DNA from: Peptococcaceae bacterium BRH_c23
GTDB lineage: Bacteria; Bacillota_B; Desulfitobacteriia; Desulfitobacteriales; Desulfitobacteriaceae
Assembly: GCA_000961805.1 (NCBI GenBank)
Contig: LADV01000063.1
Span: forward strand, 1 to 32,284
Length of the DNA: 32,284 nucleotides
Reading direction: 5' to 3'
Shown here: piece by piece, positions 24,631 through 32,284 of the stretch
Layout: each line of letters starts with the position of its first letter
How positions within the stretch are numbered: position 1 is the first letter of the stretch
Notes under the pieces: model-generated
Seen by the model: the letters and a program-made list of their open reading frames with translations, nothing else
What the model was told of the DNA's origin: nothing
Databases searched by the model: none
Made by a program: the position numbers and the translations under genes

Positions 24631-24648
24631 TTGTTTAGTCCAGGGCGT

Positions 24649-26298
24649 TTACTCTTTCGAGTCCTTAAATGCTCGCCAAGATGTCGCGTATTCTTCAAAG
24701 GTTTTTTGAACAGTTTCACCGATTTGTCGATAAGCTTCGTCATTTAAGTTGGCAAGAGAAGTCCTGATGGACCACTTTGGCCCGCCAAATCCGCTGCCGT
24801 TAAGAAGCACAATCGAAGATTCCTCTGCTAAACGAAAAAGGAAATCAGTAGGCTCATAGTTAGCTTCTAAATAGTCACAGAACTCATTGCCGTACTTAAT
24901 TTTGGCCCACACCAATAAATCGATTTGACTGTAATACGCCGCGTCAAACCGATCTGTGCGCAACTCTAGTCCAAAGCCCTCGTATAATAATTTTTGTCGG
25001 TGTTGACAAATCCCCTGAGTTAATTTCTTGTAACGATTCTCCCGATCCAGTAAGGCAAAGAGGGCAAATAGTCCCATTTGAACTTGCTGAGGCGTAGATA
25101 GACCCGCTGTATGATTCAGGGCAACCTGGCGACTGTCCGCCACCATTCGGTCGATAAATCGAAGTCGTTCCGGGTATAAAGTTATTATTCCATAACGCTC
25201 AGCTAAGGCATCCGCTTTGTCACGTGGCAGATCCCTTACCAATTGGTCAAAGATATTGTCTTGATGAACGGCGATGACTCCCAGTCGCCAACCTGTAGCC
25301 CCAAAATACTTGGAGAAGGAGTAAACTCCAAGTGTATTATATGGTAATTCAGCCATTAGAGAACGGAAATTATCAACAAAGGTACCATAGACATCATCCG
25401 TAATAATCATTAGGTTTGGATTTTGCTTCTTAACCACCTCTATGATACGGTTTTTTGATTCGTTTCGTATGGCTACTGAGGGTGGATTGCTTGGGTTAAC
25501 AACATATAAAGCTTTTATACTGGAATTAGCAAGTTTATCGAGCTCGGAATTGGTATATTGCCAAGTGTGAACCCCTCTCTCGTCCATTTCCAGAGCATTA
25601 ATTCGAAGAATTTCAAAATTATAACGCGTTAAATGGGGAATCTCAAGATAGGGGGTAAAAGTAGGGACCATTAGTGCAATTTTGTCACCCATCGAAAGTA
25701 ACTTATTGGCAATTAGCGAGTCAAAAATATAACACATGGCGGCGGTCCCGCCTTCAACAGCGAACAGGTCGTATTTGCCGGGTGGAGATTGGTTATTACA
25801 CATTTCTTGAATAAGATAATCATGCACAACCTGTTCAAGGTGAACCAGCATGCGATCTGGTACCGGGTAGTTATCGCCGAGAATGCCATCCACGAGCTCA
25901 TGTATCCAGGCATTTGGGTTAAATCCCCAAGTGATTGAGCCATAATCAAGGACGTCTTTGAGAAAATCGACTCCTGGTGCATCGTGATGCTCTTCTAGAT
26001 ATTCTTTCAAACGTTCCGCAAGGCCTTCGGTTTTAGGCATGCCAGCAAGGTCTTTATCTTGCCAAACGTTACGAGTTTCATCTATAGCAAATTGCCCTAA
26101 AGTAAAGAACCCTTCTCGGGGTGTTGCTGCTGTCCAGTTCGGATTGCCTCTGCCAGCATTGAGCATTGACCAGATGCTTGTATCTCCATGTTTATTGGCG
26201 AGGCTAATTAATTTGTCCTTCAGTTCAAAAGGGCTAAGTTGCTCATAACGACGTACCGTTTCTCTGGGTAGGGTATGGTTGCTTTTAATAATTATCAA
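24649..26298 (-). CDS. aspD: aspartate 4-decarboxylase / aspartate aminotransferase
   Basis: A 549-aa PLP enzyme of the aminotransferase fold-I family that converts L-aspartate to L-alanine and CO2 and has aspartate aminotransferase side activity. PLP-site features are NPSNPP (268-273), DDVYG (301-305) and the Schiff-base lysine K330 in SFSKYFGATGWRLG. The early SPFELKDKL and LNAGRGNPNW blocks are typical. The start is not clear: TTG at 26298 is only one base from AAGGA, while two ATT codons at 26292 and 26289 have better spacing. Divergent from the amidohydrolase gene. With an aspartate-alanine antiporter it can make proton-motive force, but no antiporter gene is present here. Confidence 0.9.
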   Translation of the reverse strand: MIIIKSNHTLPRETVRRYEQLSPFELKDKLISLANKHGDTSIWSMLNAGRGNPNWTAATPREGFFTLGQFAIDETRNVWQDKDLAGMPKTEGLAERLKEYLEEHHDAPGVDFLKDVLDYGSITWGFNPNAWIHELVDGILGDNYPVPDRMLVHLEQVVHDYLIQEMCNNQSPPGKYDLFAVEGGTAAMCYIFDSLIANKLLSMGDKIALMVPTFTPYLEIPHLTRYNFEILRINALEMDERGVHTWQYTNSELDKLANSSIKALYVVNPSNPPSVAIRNESKNRIIEVVKKQNPNLMIITDDVYGTFVDNFRSLMAELPYNTLGVYSFSKYFGATGWRLGVIAVHQDNIFDQLVRDLPRDKADALAERYGIITLYPERLRFIDRMVADSRQVALNHTAGLSTPQQVQMGLFALFALLDRENRYKKLTQGICQHRQKLLYEGFGLELRTDRFDAAYYSQIDLLVWAKIKYGNEFCDYLEANYEPTDFLFRLAEESSIVLLNGSGFGGPKWSIRTSLANLNDEAYRQIGETVQKTFEEYATSWRAFKDSKE

Positions 26299-26358
26299 TC
26301 CTTTCAGCCAGGAATTTGGTGTTAAAATATTATGGTCTAGAAACCAAACGTATTCAGT

Positions 26359-26368
26359 GTCTATAGAC
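26359..26368. promoter_or_regulatory. 10-bp palindrome between divergent genes
   Basis: GTCTATAGAC is a perfect palindrome midway between aspD and the amidohydrolase. It may be an operator. It is short enough to occur by chance. Confidence 0.25.
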
Positions 26369-26506
26369 TGACAAATCTAAAGATATTTAAAGGTATCAAT
26401 AGTACTCTGTACTTTACTCGGCTCATTTATACCCGATGAGGGCAATGCTGCGACCCGTTGAAGATTATTTAACTCAAAATGATACACTCTGGAAAGGAAG
26501 CAGATT

Positions 26507-26557
26507 ATGGATATGGATGTTGTAACAAAAACCTTGAAATACACGCTTGAGGTATAG
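26507..26557 (+). CDS. possible 16-aa leader peptide
   Basis: ATG at 26507 after GGAAAGGAAG opens 16 codons (MDMDVVTKTLKYTLEV) ending 4 nt before the amidohydrolase start, with the next ribosome site inside it. This suggests translational coupling, but the length is too small to be sure. Confidence 0.3.
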   Translation: MDMDVVTKTLKYTLEV

Positions 26558-26561
26558 GGCG

Positions 26562-27728
26562 ATGTATATTTCGTGCAGTGCAATACAAAAAATCTTAGAG
26601 ATTCCTGATGAGGGAGAAGCAGTCGTCGCAGGGTATTGGAGCCAGGAACTAGGTTTATGCTCACAGCCCACTATTTTAACATGGAAGGAAGGCAAGGTTA
26701 ACTCAATTGAGCCATTGAATCTTTTAGAGAGTTATCCTAATAGTATACTGCGTTGGGATTCCTATTTTCTCTTGCCTGGATGGATAGATGCCCATGTGCA
26801 TTTAGCGTTAGACAGCCTTGATTTTTATCAGTGCTTGGAGAATTGGGCACAGCCTTGCTTGATCGAGGAAAATATGCAAGGATTTTTGAGGCACTATCTA
26901 GAAAGGGGAATTGTGGCTATTCGAGATGGCGGCGATTTACCTGGCTTTTCATGGCTCGCCAAAAACAGGGTCAATGAAGGAGTTTGGCCAGGACCTAAGG
27001 TCATTTCAGTGCATGAGGCTGTGAACCGAGTAGGAATGTATGGTCGTTTTCTTGGTCGTGGCTTTAAGGATATTTTAGAGTGGCAGGCAAAGGAGAGGGA
27101 CTTCTTCGACCAAGGCCTAGACCAACTTAAAGTAGTTGTGACTGGACTGATCCGCTTTGATGATTATCAGAAGGTGGGTCCAACTCAGTGGTCGGTTGCG
27201 GATTTAAAAGAGTTGGTAAATGCAGCACATAGACTTGGAACACCTGTCATGGCACATGCCAGTGGGGATGAGGGAATTTCGATGGCTATCACAGCTGGGG
27301 TCGATTCCATCGAACACGGATATTATATGACGACCAGACAACTTGAGCGGATGAGAGAAAAAGGAATTGCTTGGGTCCCAACGGTTGCACCGATCGGAAA
27401 TCTCTTAAAATATCCAAATGATCGTTACTCTGCCCATGAAATCAACACTTTGAAAAGGATTCAGGAGGCACAACTTACTAAAATTCAAGAGGCCTATCAT
27501 TTAAACGTCCGATTAGGTGTTGGCACAGATGCCGGTGCTTATAAAGTACCTCACGCTGAGAGCCTGTATGATGAGATAGACTGGATGATTCAAGCAGGAA
27601 TCCCGAAGCTCGAAGTCTACCGTATGGCGACTCATGAAAATGCCCGGATTCTCGGCAGTCCTGAATTAGGGAGGTTAGACGTTGGAACCCCCATGAGTCT
27701 ACTTCAACTTGCGAATGACTTAGGGTAG
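26562..27728 (+). CDS. metal-dependent amidohydrolase (imidazolonepropionase/prolidase-like)
   Basis: A 388-aa amidohydrolase-superfamily enzyme. Metal ligands are H78 and H80 in DAHVH, probable carboxylated K190 in LKVVVTG, H232 in MAHASGD, H252 in SIEHGYY and D323 in GTDAG. The layout resembles prolidase-type Sgx/Xaa-Arg dipeptidases and other cytosolic members; the exact substrate cannot be told. ATG 26562 has GAGGT 8 nt upstream, and the frame is open to TTG 26547. The final block NARILGSPELGRLDVGTPMSL is conserved in the group, though the C-terminus is slightly short (about 20-30 aa less than many relatives). Confidence 0.85.
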   Translation: MYISCSAIQKILEIPDEGEAVVAGYWSQELGLCSQPTILTWKEGKVNSIEPLNLLESYPNSILRWDSYFLLPGWIDAHVHLALDSLDFYQCLENWAQPCLIEENMQGFLRHYLERGIVAIRDGGDLPGFSWLAKNRVNEGVWPGPKVISVHEAVNRVGMYGRFLGRGFKDILEWQAKERDFFDQGLDQLKVVVTGLIRFDDYQKVGPTQWSVADLKELVNAAHRLGTPVMAHASGDEGISMAITAGVDSIEHGYYMTTRQLERMREKGIAWVPTVAPIGNLLKYPNDRYSAHEINTLKRIQEAQLTKIQEAYHLNVRLGVGTDAGAYKVPHAESLYDEIDWMIQAGIPKLEVYRMATHENARILGSPELGRLDVGTPMSLLQLANDLG

Positions 27729-27813
27729 CGAACCAAGGGGTCAATTTCACTGTTTCATGTGTTTTACCGCTTATTTCTTCTTTTTGAAGCGCGTGTTATG
27801 ATTGTGGAGTATA

Positions 27814-27850
27814 AATGCTAAATGCTAAAAGATTAAAGATTAAAGATTAA
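27814..27850. repeat. two short 7-bp tandem repeats
   Basis: AAATGCT occurs twice (27814-27827) and GATTAAA two and most of a third time (27831-27850). Both lie in the leader of the next small ORF. They look like slippage products. Confidence 0.6.
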
Positions 27851-27874
27851 GAGCAATAGGAGAGAGGGGAATTT

Positions 27875-28048
27875 ATGGAGACTTTTACCGCTGGGCTAGG
27901 GTTACAAGAAATACTGATGCTAGGTTTAGGAATCGCTGCTGTGGGCTTTATTCTAAAAAAGTTATTTAAATTGGCGATTACTATAGCGATTATTATTGCC
28001 CTTGTTTATTATGGATTACCGATACTTCAGACAATAATGACTATGTAA
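27875..28048 (+). CDS. small membrane protein, 57 aa
   Basis: ATG 27875 follows GGAGAGAGGGG. Two hydrophobic segments span residues about 10-27 and 33-53, separated by KKLFK. No family recognised. The strong ribosome site and clean hydrophobic pattern support a real gene. Confidence 0.65.
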   Translation: METFTAGLGLQEILMLGLGIAAVGFILKKLFKLAITIAIIIALVYYGLPILQTIMTM

Positions 28049-28179
28049 TAGGATTAGTCTGTAGGGCAAGCAACGCTCCGGTTCTAACGTTGTGACCACG
28101 TAATAATCTATAACTAGAATGGAAGACTACCAATTATTGAACCAAGTAATTGGAGAGTGTGAAGGAGGGTCTAATTTAT

Positions 28180-28824
28180 ATGCATTCTATGATAGTGCCA
28201 ATGGGGCAACATCAGTTACCTAAGCTTGCTTATGCGTATAATGCTCTTGAGCCTGTGATCAGTTCTAGATTATTACAAATTCACCATGACCTACATCATA
28301 AGGCTTATGTGGAAGGTTTGAACAAAGCTGAACTTAAACTGAGCGAGGCAAGGCGAAAACGGGATTTTTCCTTAATCAAACATTGGGAAAGGGAACTCGC
28401 TTTTCACGGGTCAGGGCATATTTTACATAGTATTTATTGGACTTCAATGGCTCCCTTGGGAAACAGGTGGGAGACCCCCGGGGCGCAAACGATCAAACAT
28501 ATCATGAGCTATTTTGATAGTCTGGCTATTTTTGGGGAACAGTTTACAGAAGCCGCAATCAATGTTGAAGCATCCGGATGGGCCTTGCTTGTATGGCAAC
28601 CGGCCTGGGGAAGATTAGAAATTCTAACCATTGAAAAGCATCAGGATTTATTTCAAGCGGGTGGTATTCCCATACTTGTCCTGGATGTCTGGGAGCATGC
28701 TTATTACCTAGATTACCAGAACAAACGCAAAGATTACGTAACAGCTTGGTGGCAATTAGTGAACTGGCAAGACGTTGAAAGGCGGCTAATGCTGGCCATG
28801 CAGGCCCAGATGCCTTTGAGCTAG
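28180..28824 (+). CDS. iron/manganese superoxide dismutase
   Basis: Converts superoxide to oxygen and hydrogen peroxide. The 214 aa cover the N-terminal helical (LPKLAYAYNALEP, HHDLHHKAYVEGLN at 35-48) and C-terminal alpha/beta domains. Metal ligands are a His of HHDLHH, H83 in GHILHSIYW, and D169 and H173 in LDVWEHAYY. Metal preference cannot be set with confidence. ATG 28180 follows AAGGAGGG; the frame is open to TTG 28150. The protein lies alone and is preceded by the small membrane protein, likely part of oxygen defence in an anaerobe. Confidence 0.92.
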   Translation: MHSMIVPMGQHQLPKLAYAYNALEPVISSRLLQIHHDLHHKAYVEGLNKAELKLSEARRKRDFSLIKHWERELAFHGSGHILHSIYWTSMAPLGNRWETPGAQTIKHIMSYFDSLAIFGEQFTEAAINVEASGWALLVWQPAWGRLEILTIEKHQDLFQAGGIPILVLDVWEHAYYLDYQNKRKDYVTAWWQLVNWQDVERRLMLAMQAQMPLS

Positions 28825-29261
28825 GCCCTTAATCAATCATAACAAAGAAGCCCTGGAAGCCAGTAATCTACTGTTGGCTTCTAGGGCTTCTTGAGGTTAG
28901 ACAAAATGGCGATGATTTTGCATAATCAGATTTACTGCTTCATTCAAGAAGAGTTTAGCGGCCGTACAGGCTTTGTAGGGCTCGGAGAAGGTGGATAACC
29001 GGGGCTCAAGAGAGTCAGGATTGCCCATTCATAACGACTTTAACCTCTTTCAAAGTAGATGGTTTGAGCATAGCATTTAGGCAAGGAACTTGTCCGAGGT
29101 TAGATTAAATATTCTGGTTAAAGTACTTAAGAAGATTGAAATAAGTTCTATCAAGAAAGGAAAAAGAGAGTTAATAGAGAATCTAGATTAAGGAAGAATT
29201 ATGTGCGAGGTCCAACTCTCTAGTTTATTACTTTTGAATTAATATCCTACAGGAAGGGGAA
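28825..29261. other. intergenic region with one hairpin
   Basis: A strong hairpin lies at 28845-28892. The remaining 370 bp show a weak inverted repeat (AGAGAGTT at 29165 and AACTCTCT near 29213) but no ORF with a credible ribosome site. Confidence 0.5.
28845..28892. terminator. hairpin, probable terminator of the SOD gene
   Basis: AAGAAGCCCTGGAAGCCA (28845-28862) pairs with TGGCTTCTAGGGCTTCTT (28875-28892), 18 pairs with one G-U. The T tail is weak (GAGGTT). Confidence 0.6.
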
Positions 29262-29267
29262 ATGTAT

Positions 29268-30065
29268 ATGTCACAACTAGATAATCCACTGGAAATCTAC
29301 AAGTTACTCCCAAAATCAAATTGCAAAGAGTGTGAGGTGGCAACCTGCCTGGCGTTTGCTGCTGCGGTGATAAAGGGGCAAAAACGTCTCGCTGAGTGCC
29401 CTCATCTGGAAAGCAGGATCATTGAGGAACTTGATGGGAAAATTATTAAACAAATGACTCCAGAAGAGCAACTGAAGCAAGTACTCGAACCGTTGAAAAG
29501 AGAGATTGTCACAGTAGATTTCTCTGCATCTGTAGAACGATTGGGGGCTAGGCTTTCTGGAGATGATTTGACCATTAAGTGCCTTGGAAAGGACTTCACG
29601 GTCAGTTCGGAGGGAACTATTATAACGGAATGCCATAACAATGTCTGGGTAATGGTTCCCCTACTCAATTATATTATTGATAGTGCAGGAAAAGAGCTTT
29701 CCGGAAAATGGGTTTCTTTCAGGGAACTTAGTAATGAGACCGTATGGGATGCCTTTTTTGAACAAAGGTTTGAAAAACCTTTAAAACAACTTACAGATAC
29801 CCATCCGGATCTTATTGAGGACATGATTTATATTTTTAACGGCAAGCCTGTGGAAACAACTTTCACCTCTGATATTTCCCTTGTATTGCACCCTCTGCCA
29901 AAGCTACCAATTCTTATTTGTTATACCAAGCCAGAAGAGGATCTAGAATCCAAACTCAATGTTTTTTTTGATACGACAGCGGAAGATAATCTTAATATTG
30001 ATTCAATCTATAGACTTTGCGTTGGGCTCTTGGTGATGTTTCAAAAGATCACCTCCAGACATTAA
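29268..30065 (+). CDS. DUF3786 protein with N-terminal 4Fe-4S domain
   Basis: A 265-aa protein. Residues 1-60 have C19-x2-C22-x4-C27-x16-C44, the Fe-S motif seen in CdhD/AcsC gamma subunits of the CO dehydrogenase/acetyl-CoA synthase complex and in several corrinoid-activation proteins. Residues about 80-260 match the DUF3786 type (VSSEGTIITECHNNVWVMVPLLNYI, WVSFRELSN). Its role is unknown; such proteins occur in acetogens and sulfate reducers. ATG 29268 has AGGAAGGGG 8 nt upstream; ATG 29262 is too close. No corrinoid or CODH genes are adjacent. Confidence 0.8.
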   Translation: MSQLDNPLEIYKLLPKSNCKECEVATCLAFAAAVIKGQKRLAECPHLESRIIEELDGKIIKQMTPEEQLKQVLEPLKREIVTVDFSASVERLGARLSGDDLTIKCLGKDFTVSSEGTIITECHNNVWVMVPLLNYIIDSAGKELSGKWVSFRELSNETVWDAFFEQRFEKPLKQLTDTHPDLIEDMIYIFNGKPVETTFTSDISLVLHPLPKLPILICYTKPEEDLESKLNVFFDTTAEDNLNIDSIYRLCVGLLVMFQKITSRH

Positions 30066-30131
30066 GCTCCGAAGTGAGTAATTATGGCACTTATTTAAAC
30101 ACCATAGATTATCATTTATCACTACCATACT

Positions 30132-30154
30132 GGGTAAGGGTAAGGGTAAGGGTA
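30132..30154 (+). repeat. GGGTAA tandem repeat, G-quadruplex capable
   Basis: GGGTAA repeats 3.8 times, giving four GGG runs with TAA loops, the same geometry as vertebrate telomere G-quadruplexes (CCCTAA on the other strand). It lies 85 bp before the yccF start, in or near the promoter region. Confidence 0.85.
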
Positions 30155-30240
30155 TGAGGTAAGAAGAATGAACTTTGCACTATAAACCAGAATAGAAAGT
30201 ATAGAGTATATAGTAGAGTATAAGGAAATGGAGGAAGACC

Positions 30241-30603
30241 ATGAATCTCATTGGGAATCTCATTTGGCTATTATTTGGAGGGATCATTGCCTCGATTATT
30301 TGGCTTTTAGCAGGGTTAATCCTGTGTGTAACAATAATTGGCATACCTTTTGGTGTTCAATGTTTTAAGATTTCGAAGTTTGTCTTGTGGCCTTTTGGAA
30401 AAGAAATAGAACTCGGACATTTCGGGGCAGGAGGATTAATTTTTAACATTATCTGGCTCGTTGTATTCGGGTGGGAGTTTGCTATTGCTCATCTCGTTAT
30501 CGGTGCTATTTTTTGTCTAACAATTATAGGTATACCCTTTGGACTTCAGCATTTTAAATTTGCTACACTTGGGCTCATCCCTTTTGGAGCGAAAATACGC
30601 TAG
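30241..30603 (+). CDS. yccF: YccF-domain inner-membrane protein
   Basis: A 120-aa membrane protein with the YccF motif twice: TIIGIPFGVQCFK near 31-43 and TIIGIPFGLQHFK near 91-103, each followed by a Pro-Phe-Gly turn. Four hydrophobic segments. The two halves look like an internal duplication, which is the family's normal design. Function unknown, probably structural or channel-like. Ribosome site GGAGGAAG. Confidence 0.85.
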   Translation: MNLIGNLIWLLFGGIIASIIWLLAGLILCVTIIGIPFGVQCFKISKFVLWPFGKEIELGHFGAGGLIFNIIWLVVFGWEFAIAHLVIGAIFCLTIIGIPFGLQHFKFATLGLIPFGAKIR

Positions 30604-30727
30604 ATCACCTTAGCAGTGTTTATATATGCAGGAAAAAACAGAAAAATTAAAGTAGGCAATGAACTCGTCACTGGGCAATTTCCCTAACGCAAAATTATTA
30701 AGTATAGAGTACACCTTGAATATGACA

Positions 30728-30736
30728 TGCTATAAT
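30728..30736 (+). promoter_or_regulatory. extended -10 promoter
   Basis: ATGCTATAAT contains TATAAT at 30731-30736 with an upstream TG. No good -35. It lies 40 bp before the next gene start. Confidence 0.45.
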
Positions 30737-30776
30737 GAAGAACAATAGAGATGATCCGCAGTAAGGGGGGAAATAG

Positions 30777-30992
30777 ATGATTAAACTCCTAAGTTGGGTA
30801 CTGGTTTTCTGTATAGCTTTGTACTTTTTTGGAATAATGGGTATGGCTTTTATTTCTCCTTCATTGATTCCAATTATTGTAATTGTAGCTATCGTTCTAG
30901 GTGTGATAAGCGCTGGACTGTTGTTAATACTACTAATCAAGGAGAGAATTAAAGATAAGGAGGGCGAAAAAAATGATCTTAATAAATATTGA
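30777..30992 (+). CDS. small membrane protein upstream of a YbjQ-like gene
   Basis: A 71-aa protein with two hydrophobic segments (about 3-25 and 27-53) and a highly charged tail (KERIKDKEGEKNDLNKY). Its last 20 bases overlap the next gene, whose ribosome site lies inside it, so the two are coupled. ATG 30777 follows GGGGGG. No family is recognised. Confidence 0.65.
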   Translation: MIKLLSWVLVFCIALYFFGIMGMAFISPSLIPIIVIVAIVLGVISAGLLLILLIKERIKDKEGEKNDLNKY

Positions 30993-31296
30993 CTATCTAC
31001 CGGGTTATGAAATAACTGAGTCCTTGGGATTAGTTAAAGGAAGTACCATCAGAGCGAAGCATGTGGGAAAAGACATATTAGCTGCTTTTAGACAAATTGT
31101 CGGTGGAGAATTAAAAGAATACAGTAAAATGCTCGACGAATCCCGACAAATATCTACCGGCAAAATGGTATCGGAGGCCGAAAATCTGGGAGCTCATGCC
31201 ATTATTAATATTCGCTTTGCAACCTCAAATGTAATGCAGGGGGCAGCAGAAATACTTGTTTACGGGACTGCCGTTAAGGTAAAGAAAAATTTGTAG
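30973..31296 (+). CDS. YbjQ/UPF0145 family (putative heavy-metal-binding) protein
   Basis: A 107-aa protein with the family pattern: PGYEITESLGLVKGSTIRAKHVGKDI at 10-35, LKEYSKMLDESRQ and MVSEAENLGAHAIINIRFATS. Homologues form compact pentamers and are described as possible heavy-metal binders, without proven function. ATG 30973 has AAGGAGGG upstream and overlaps the membrane protein, suggesting a joint role at the membrane. Confidence 0.88.
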   Translation: MILINIDYLPGYEITESLGLVKGSTIRAKHVGKDILAAFRQIVGGELKEYSKMLDESRQISTGKMVSEAENLGAHAIINIRFATSNVMQGAAEILVYGTAVKVKKNL

Positions 31297-31502
31297 GCTT
31301 AAAATTTCAAGAAGATTGATGTCAAGGCGAAATATGAAGTCATCCAATCCAATAAGAGTCTACAGGTACAAATCTGCCTGAGGGATCTTATTTTTGGTAT
31401 CTAATTTGGTGTAAACCAATTGCTGCAGTGAAGTAAATTAGAACAAACTTAGCTATGGTCTTTTTCACACTAGAAGATATACTAAATACGAGGAGGGATA
31501 TA

Positions 31503-32084
31503 ATGATGATTCGTGAACTTATTGCTAAAAACCGAACCTATCGTCGATTTTATCAGGACGTAGAGGTAAGCCAGGAGACCTTAAGAGAACTCATTGATCT
31601 AGCAAGACTTTCTTCAACGGGTGGGAACCTCCAGTCTCTAAAGTTCGTTTTATCCCAGACACTCGAAACAAATAAGCGGATTTTCAAAACACTAAAATGG
31701 GCTGGTTACTATAAAGATTGGGATGGACCAGAAGAAGGAGAGAGGCCAAGTGCCTATGTGGTCGTGCTTCATGATCAGAGTATTAGCAAAGGTTTCTTTT
31801 GGGATCATGGGATTGCCGTTCAGAGCATCTTGTTAGGTGCCACAGAAAAAGGGTTAGGAGGATGCCAATTCAATTCCATTGATCGTGTCGCCCTAGCCCA
31901 AGAACTACACTTACCTGAGCATTTTGCCATCGCGACGGTGATTGCTTTAGGGAAACCTAAAGAAGTGGTGGTCATAGAGGAAGTGAATGAATCTGGAGAC
32001 ATTAAGTATTGGAGAGATCAGCAAGGAATTCATCATGTGCCGAAGCGTGCTCTGGACGACTTAATTTTTAAGGTAGAAGCATAA
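31503..32084 (+). CDS. nitroreductase-family FMN protein
   Basis: A 193-aa flavoprotein. NRTYRRF at the N-terminus and LARLSSTGGNLQSLKFV bind the FMN phosphate, and GIAVQSILLGATEKGLGGCQF near 104-124 is the dimer core. Members reduce nitro, quinone or other electron-poor groups with NAD(P)H. ATG 31503 (or 31506) follows GGAGGG; the frame is open to ATG 31455, which has no ribosome site. The substrate is unknown. Confidence 0.88.
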   Translation: MMIRELIAKNRTYRRFYQDVEVSQETLRELIDLARLSSTGGNLQSLKFVLSQTLETNKRIFKTLKWAGYYKDWDGPEEGERPSAYVVVLHDQSISKGFFWDHGIAVQSILLGATEKGLGGCQFNSIDRVALAQELHLPEHFAIATVIALGKPKEVVVIEEVNESGDIKYWRDQQGIHHVPKRALDDLIFKVEA

Positions 32085-32093
32085 CATATGCTT

Positions 32094-32128
32094 AAGCGCC
32101 CCGAAAGCTTTTGCCAATGGGGGTGCTT
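32094..32128 (+). terminator. hairpin, possible terminator of the nitroreductase gene
   Basis: AAGCGCCCC (32094-32102) pairs with GGGGTGCTT (32120-32128) with one wobble. The tail is not T-rich. A further small inverted repeat AACCACA/TGTGGTT lies at 32151-32176. Confidence 0.5.
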
Positions 32129-32218
32129 ACGCTAAATAATTGACTACATCAACCACATCCGACCATAAGTGTGGTTCTTCGAATAAACGCCAACAGTTAA
32201 CCCACAGAAGGAGGAAAA

Positions 32219-32248
32219 ATGCTGACATTTTATTGTTTTCCCCAGTGA
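32219..32248 (+). CDS. nine-codon ORF with ideal ribosome site
   Basis: ATG 32219 follows AAGGAGG (32209-32215) and opens MLTFYCFPQ before TGA. A GCAGAAG/CTTCTGC hairpin (32264-32282) follows at the window edge. Leader peptide of a gene beyond the window, or a gene remnant. Confidence 0.3.
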   Translation: MLTFYCFPQ

Positions 32249-32284
32249 ACGACTTGCCGTAAAGCAGAAGCGGGTCTTCTGCAA

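Noticed and set aside
30698..30940. 80-aa minus-strand ORF over the small membrane gene
   Set aside because: Low-complexity mirror of the plus-strand hydrophobic codons, no ribosome site.

Overview
The window reads as chromosome of an anaerobic, low-to-mid GC Firmicute. Protein style fits the Desulfosporosinus/Desulfitobacterium group of Clostridia: strong AGGAGG ribosome sites, lipoproteins, a tungsten/molybdenum-type aldehyde:ferredoxin oxidoreductase, HcnABC-like iron-sulfur flavoenzymes, a DUF3786-type iron-sulfur protein and aspartate 4-decarboxylase. The genus is inferred from gene style only. No rRNA, tRNA, CRISPR array or complete insertion sequence was found.

Left part (1-10361): an 8-bp tandem repeat at the edge, a ThiF/MoeB-type adenylyltransferase, a sigma-54 activator with a PAS domain, a small membrane protein, then a seven-gene operon behind a good -24/-12 promoter at about 4148. 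The operon encodes a [2Fe-2S] subunit, an FAD/NAD subunit, a 4Fe-4S plus BFD-like subunit, a DAO/SoxB-like flavoenzyme, a four-cluster polyferredoxin, a 718-aa aldehyde oxidoreductase (AOR) and a ThiS/MoaD-like protein ending in GlyGly. My reading is a sigma-54-controlled module in which an amine or amino acid is oxidised and an aldehyde product goes to the tungsten enzyme, with pterin-cofactor sulfur-carrier genes nearby. The substrate is unknown. This is the most interesting system in the window.

Middle (10362-20456): a palindrome-rich intergenic region, proA, and a run of damaged genes. These are an MFS transporter cut short after about 310 residues, a fusion of half a response-regulator receiver to a histidine-kinase core, and, after two lipoprotein genes and a convergent ECF sigma/anti-sigma pair, a MarR-controlled 14-TM drug exporter broken by two single-base frameshifts. 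A palindromic repeat occurs twice, inverted, at 10372 and 16050.

Right part (20457-32284): mostly short independent units. They include small membrane proteins, a TipA/Mta-like MerR regulator with a textbook 19-bp-spacer promoter, a GNAT acetyltransferase, an SGNH hydrolase, aspartate 4-decarboxylase divergent from an amidohydrolase, a Fe/Mn superoxide dismutase, a DUF3786 iron-sulfur protein, YccF, a YbjQ-like protein with a small membrane partner, and a nitroreductase. Four small ORFs missed by simple length cut-offs are added (151-267, 23661-23819, 27875-28048, 32219-32248). A telomere-like GGGTAA repeat able to form a G-quadruplex lies at 30132-30154.
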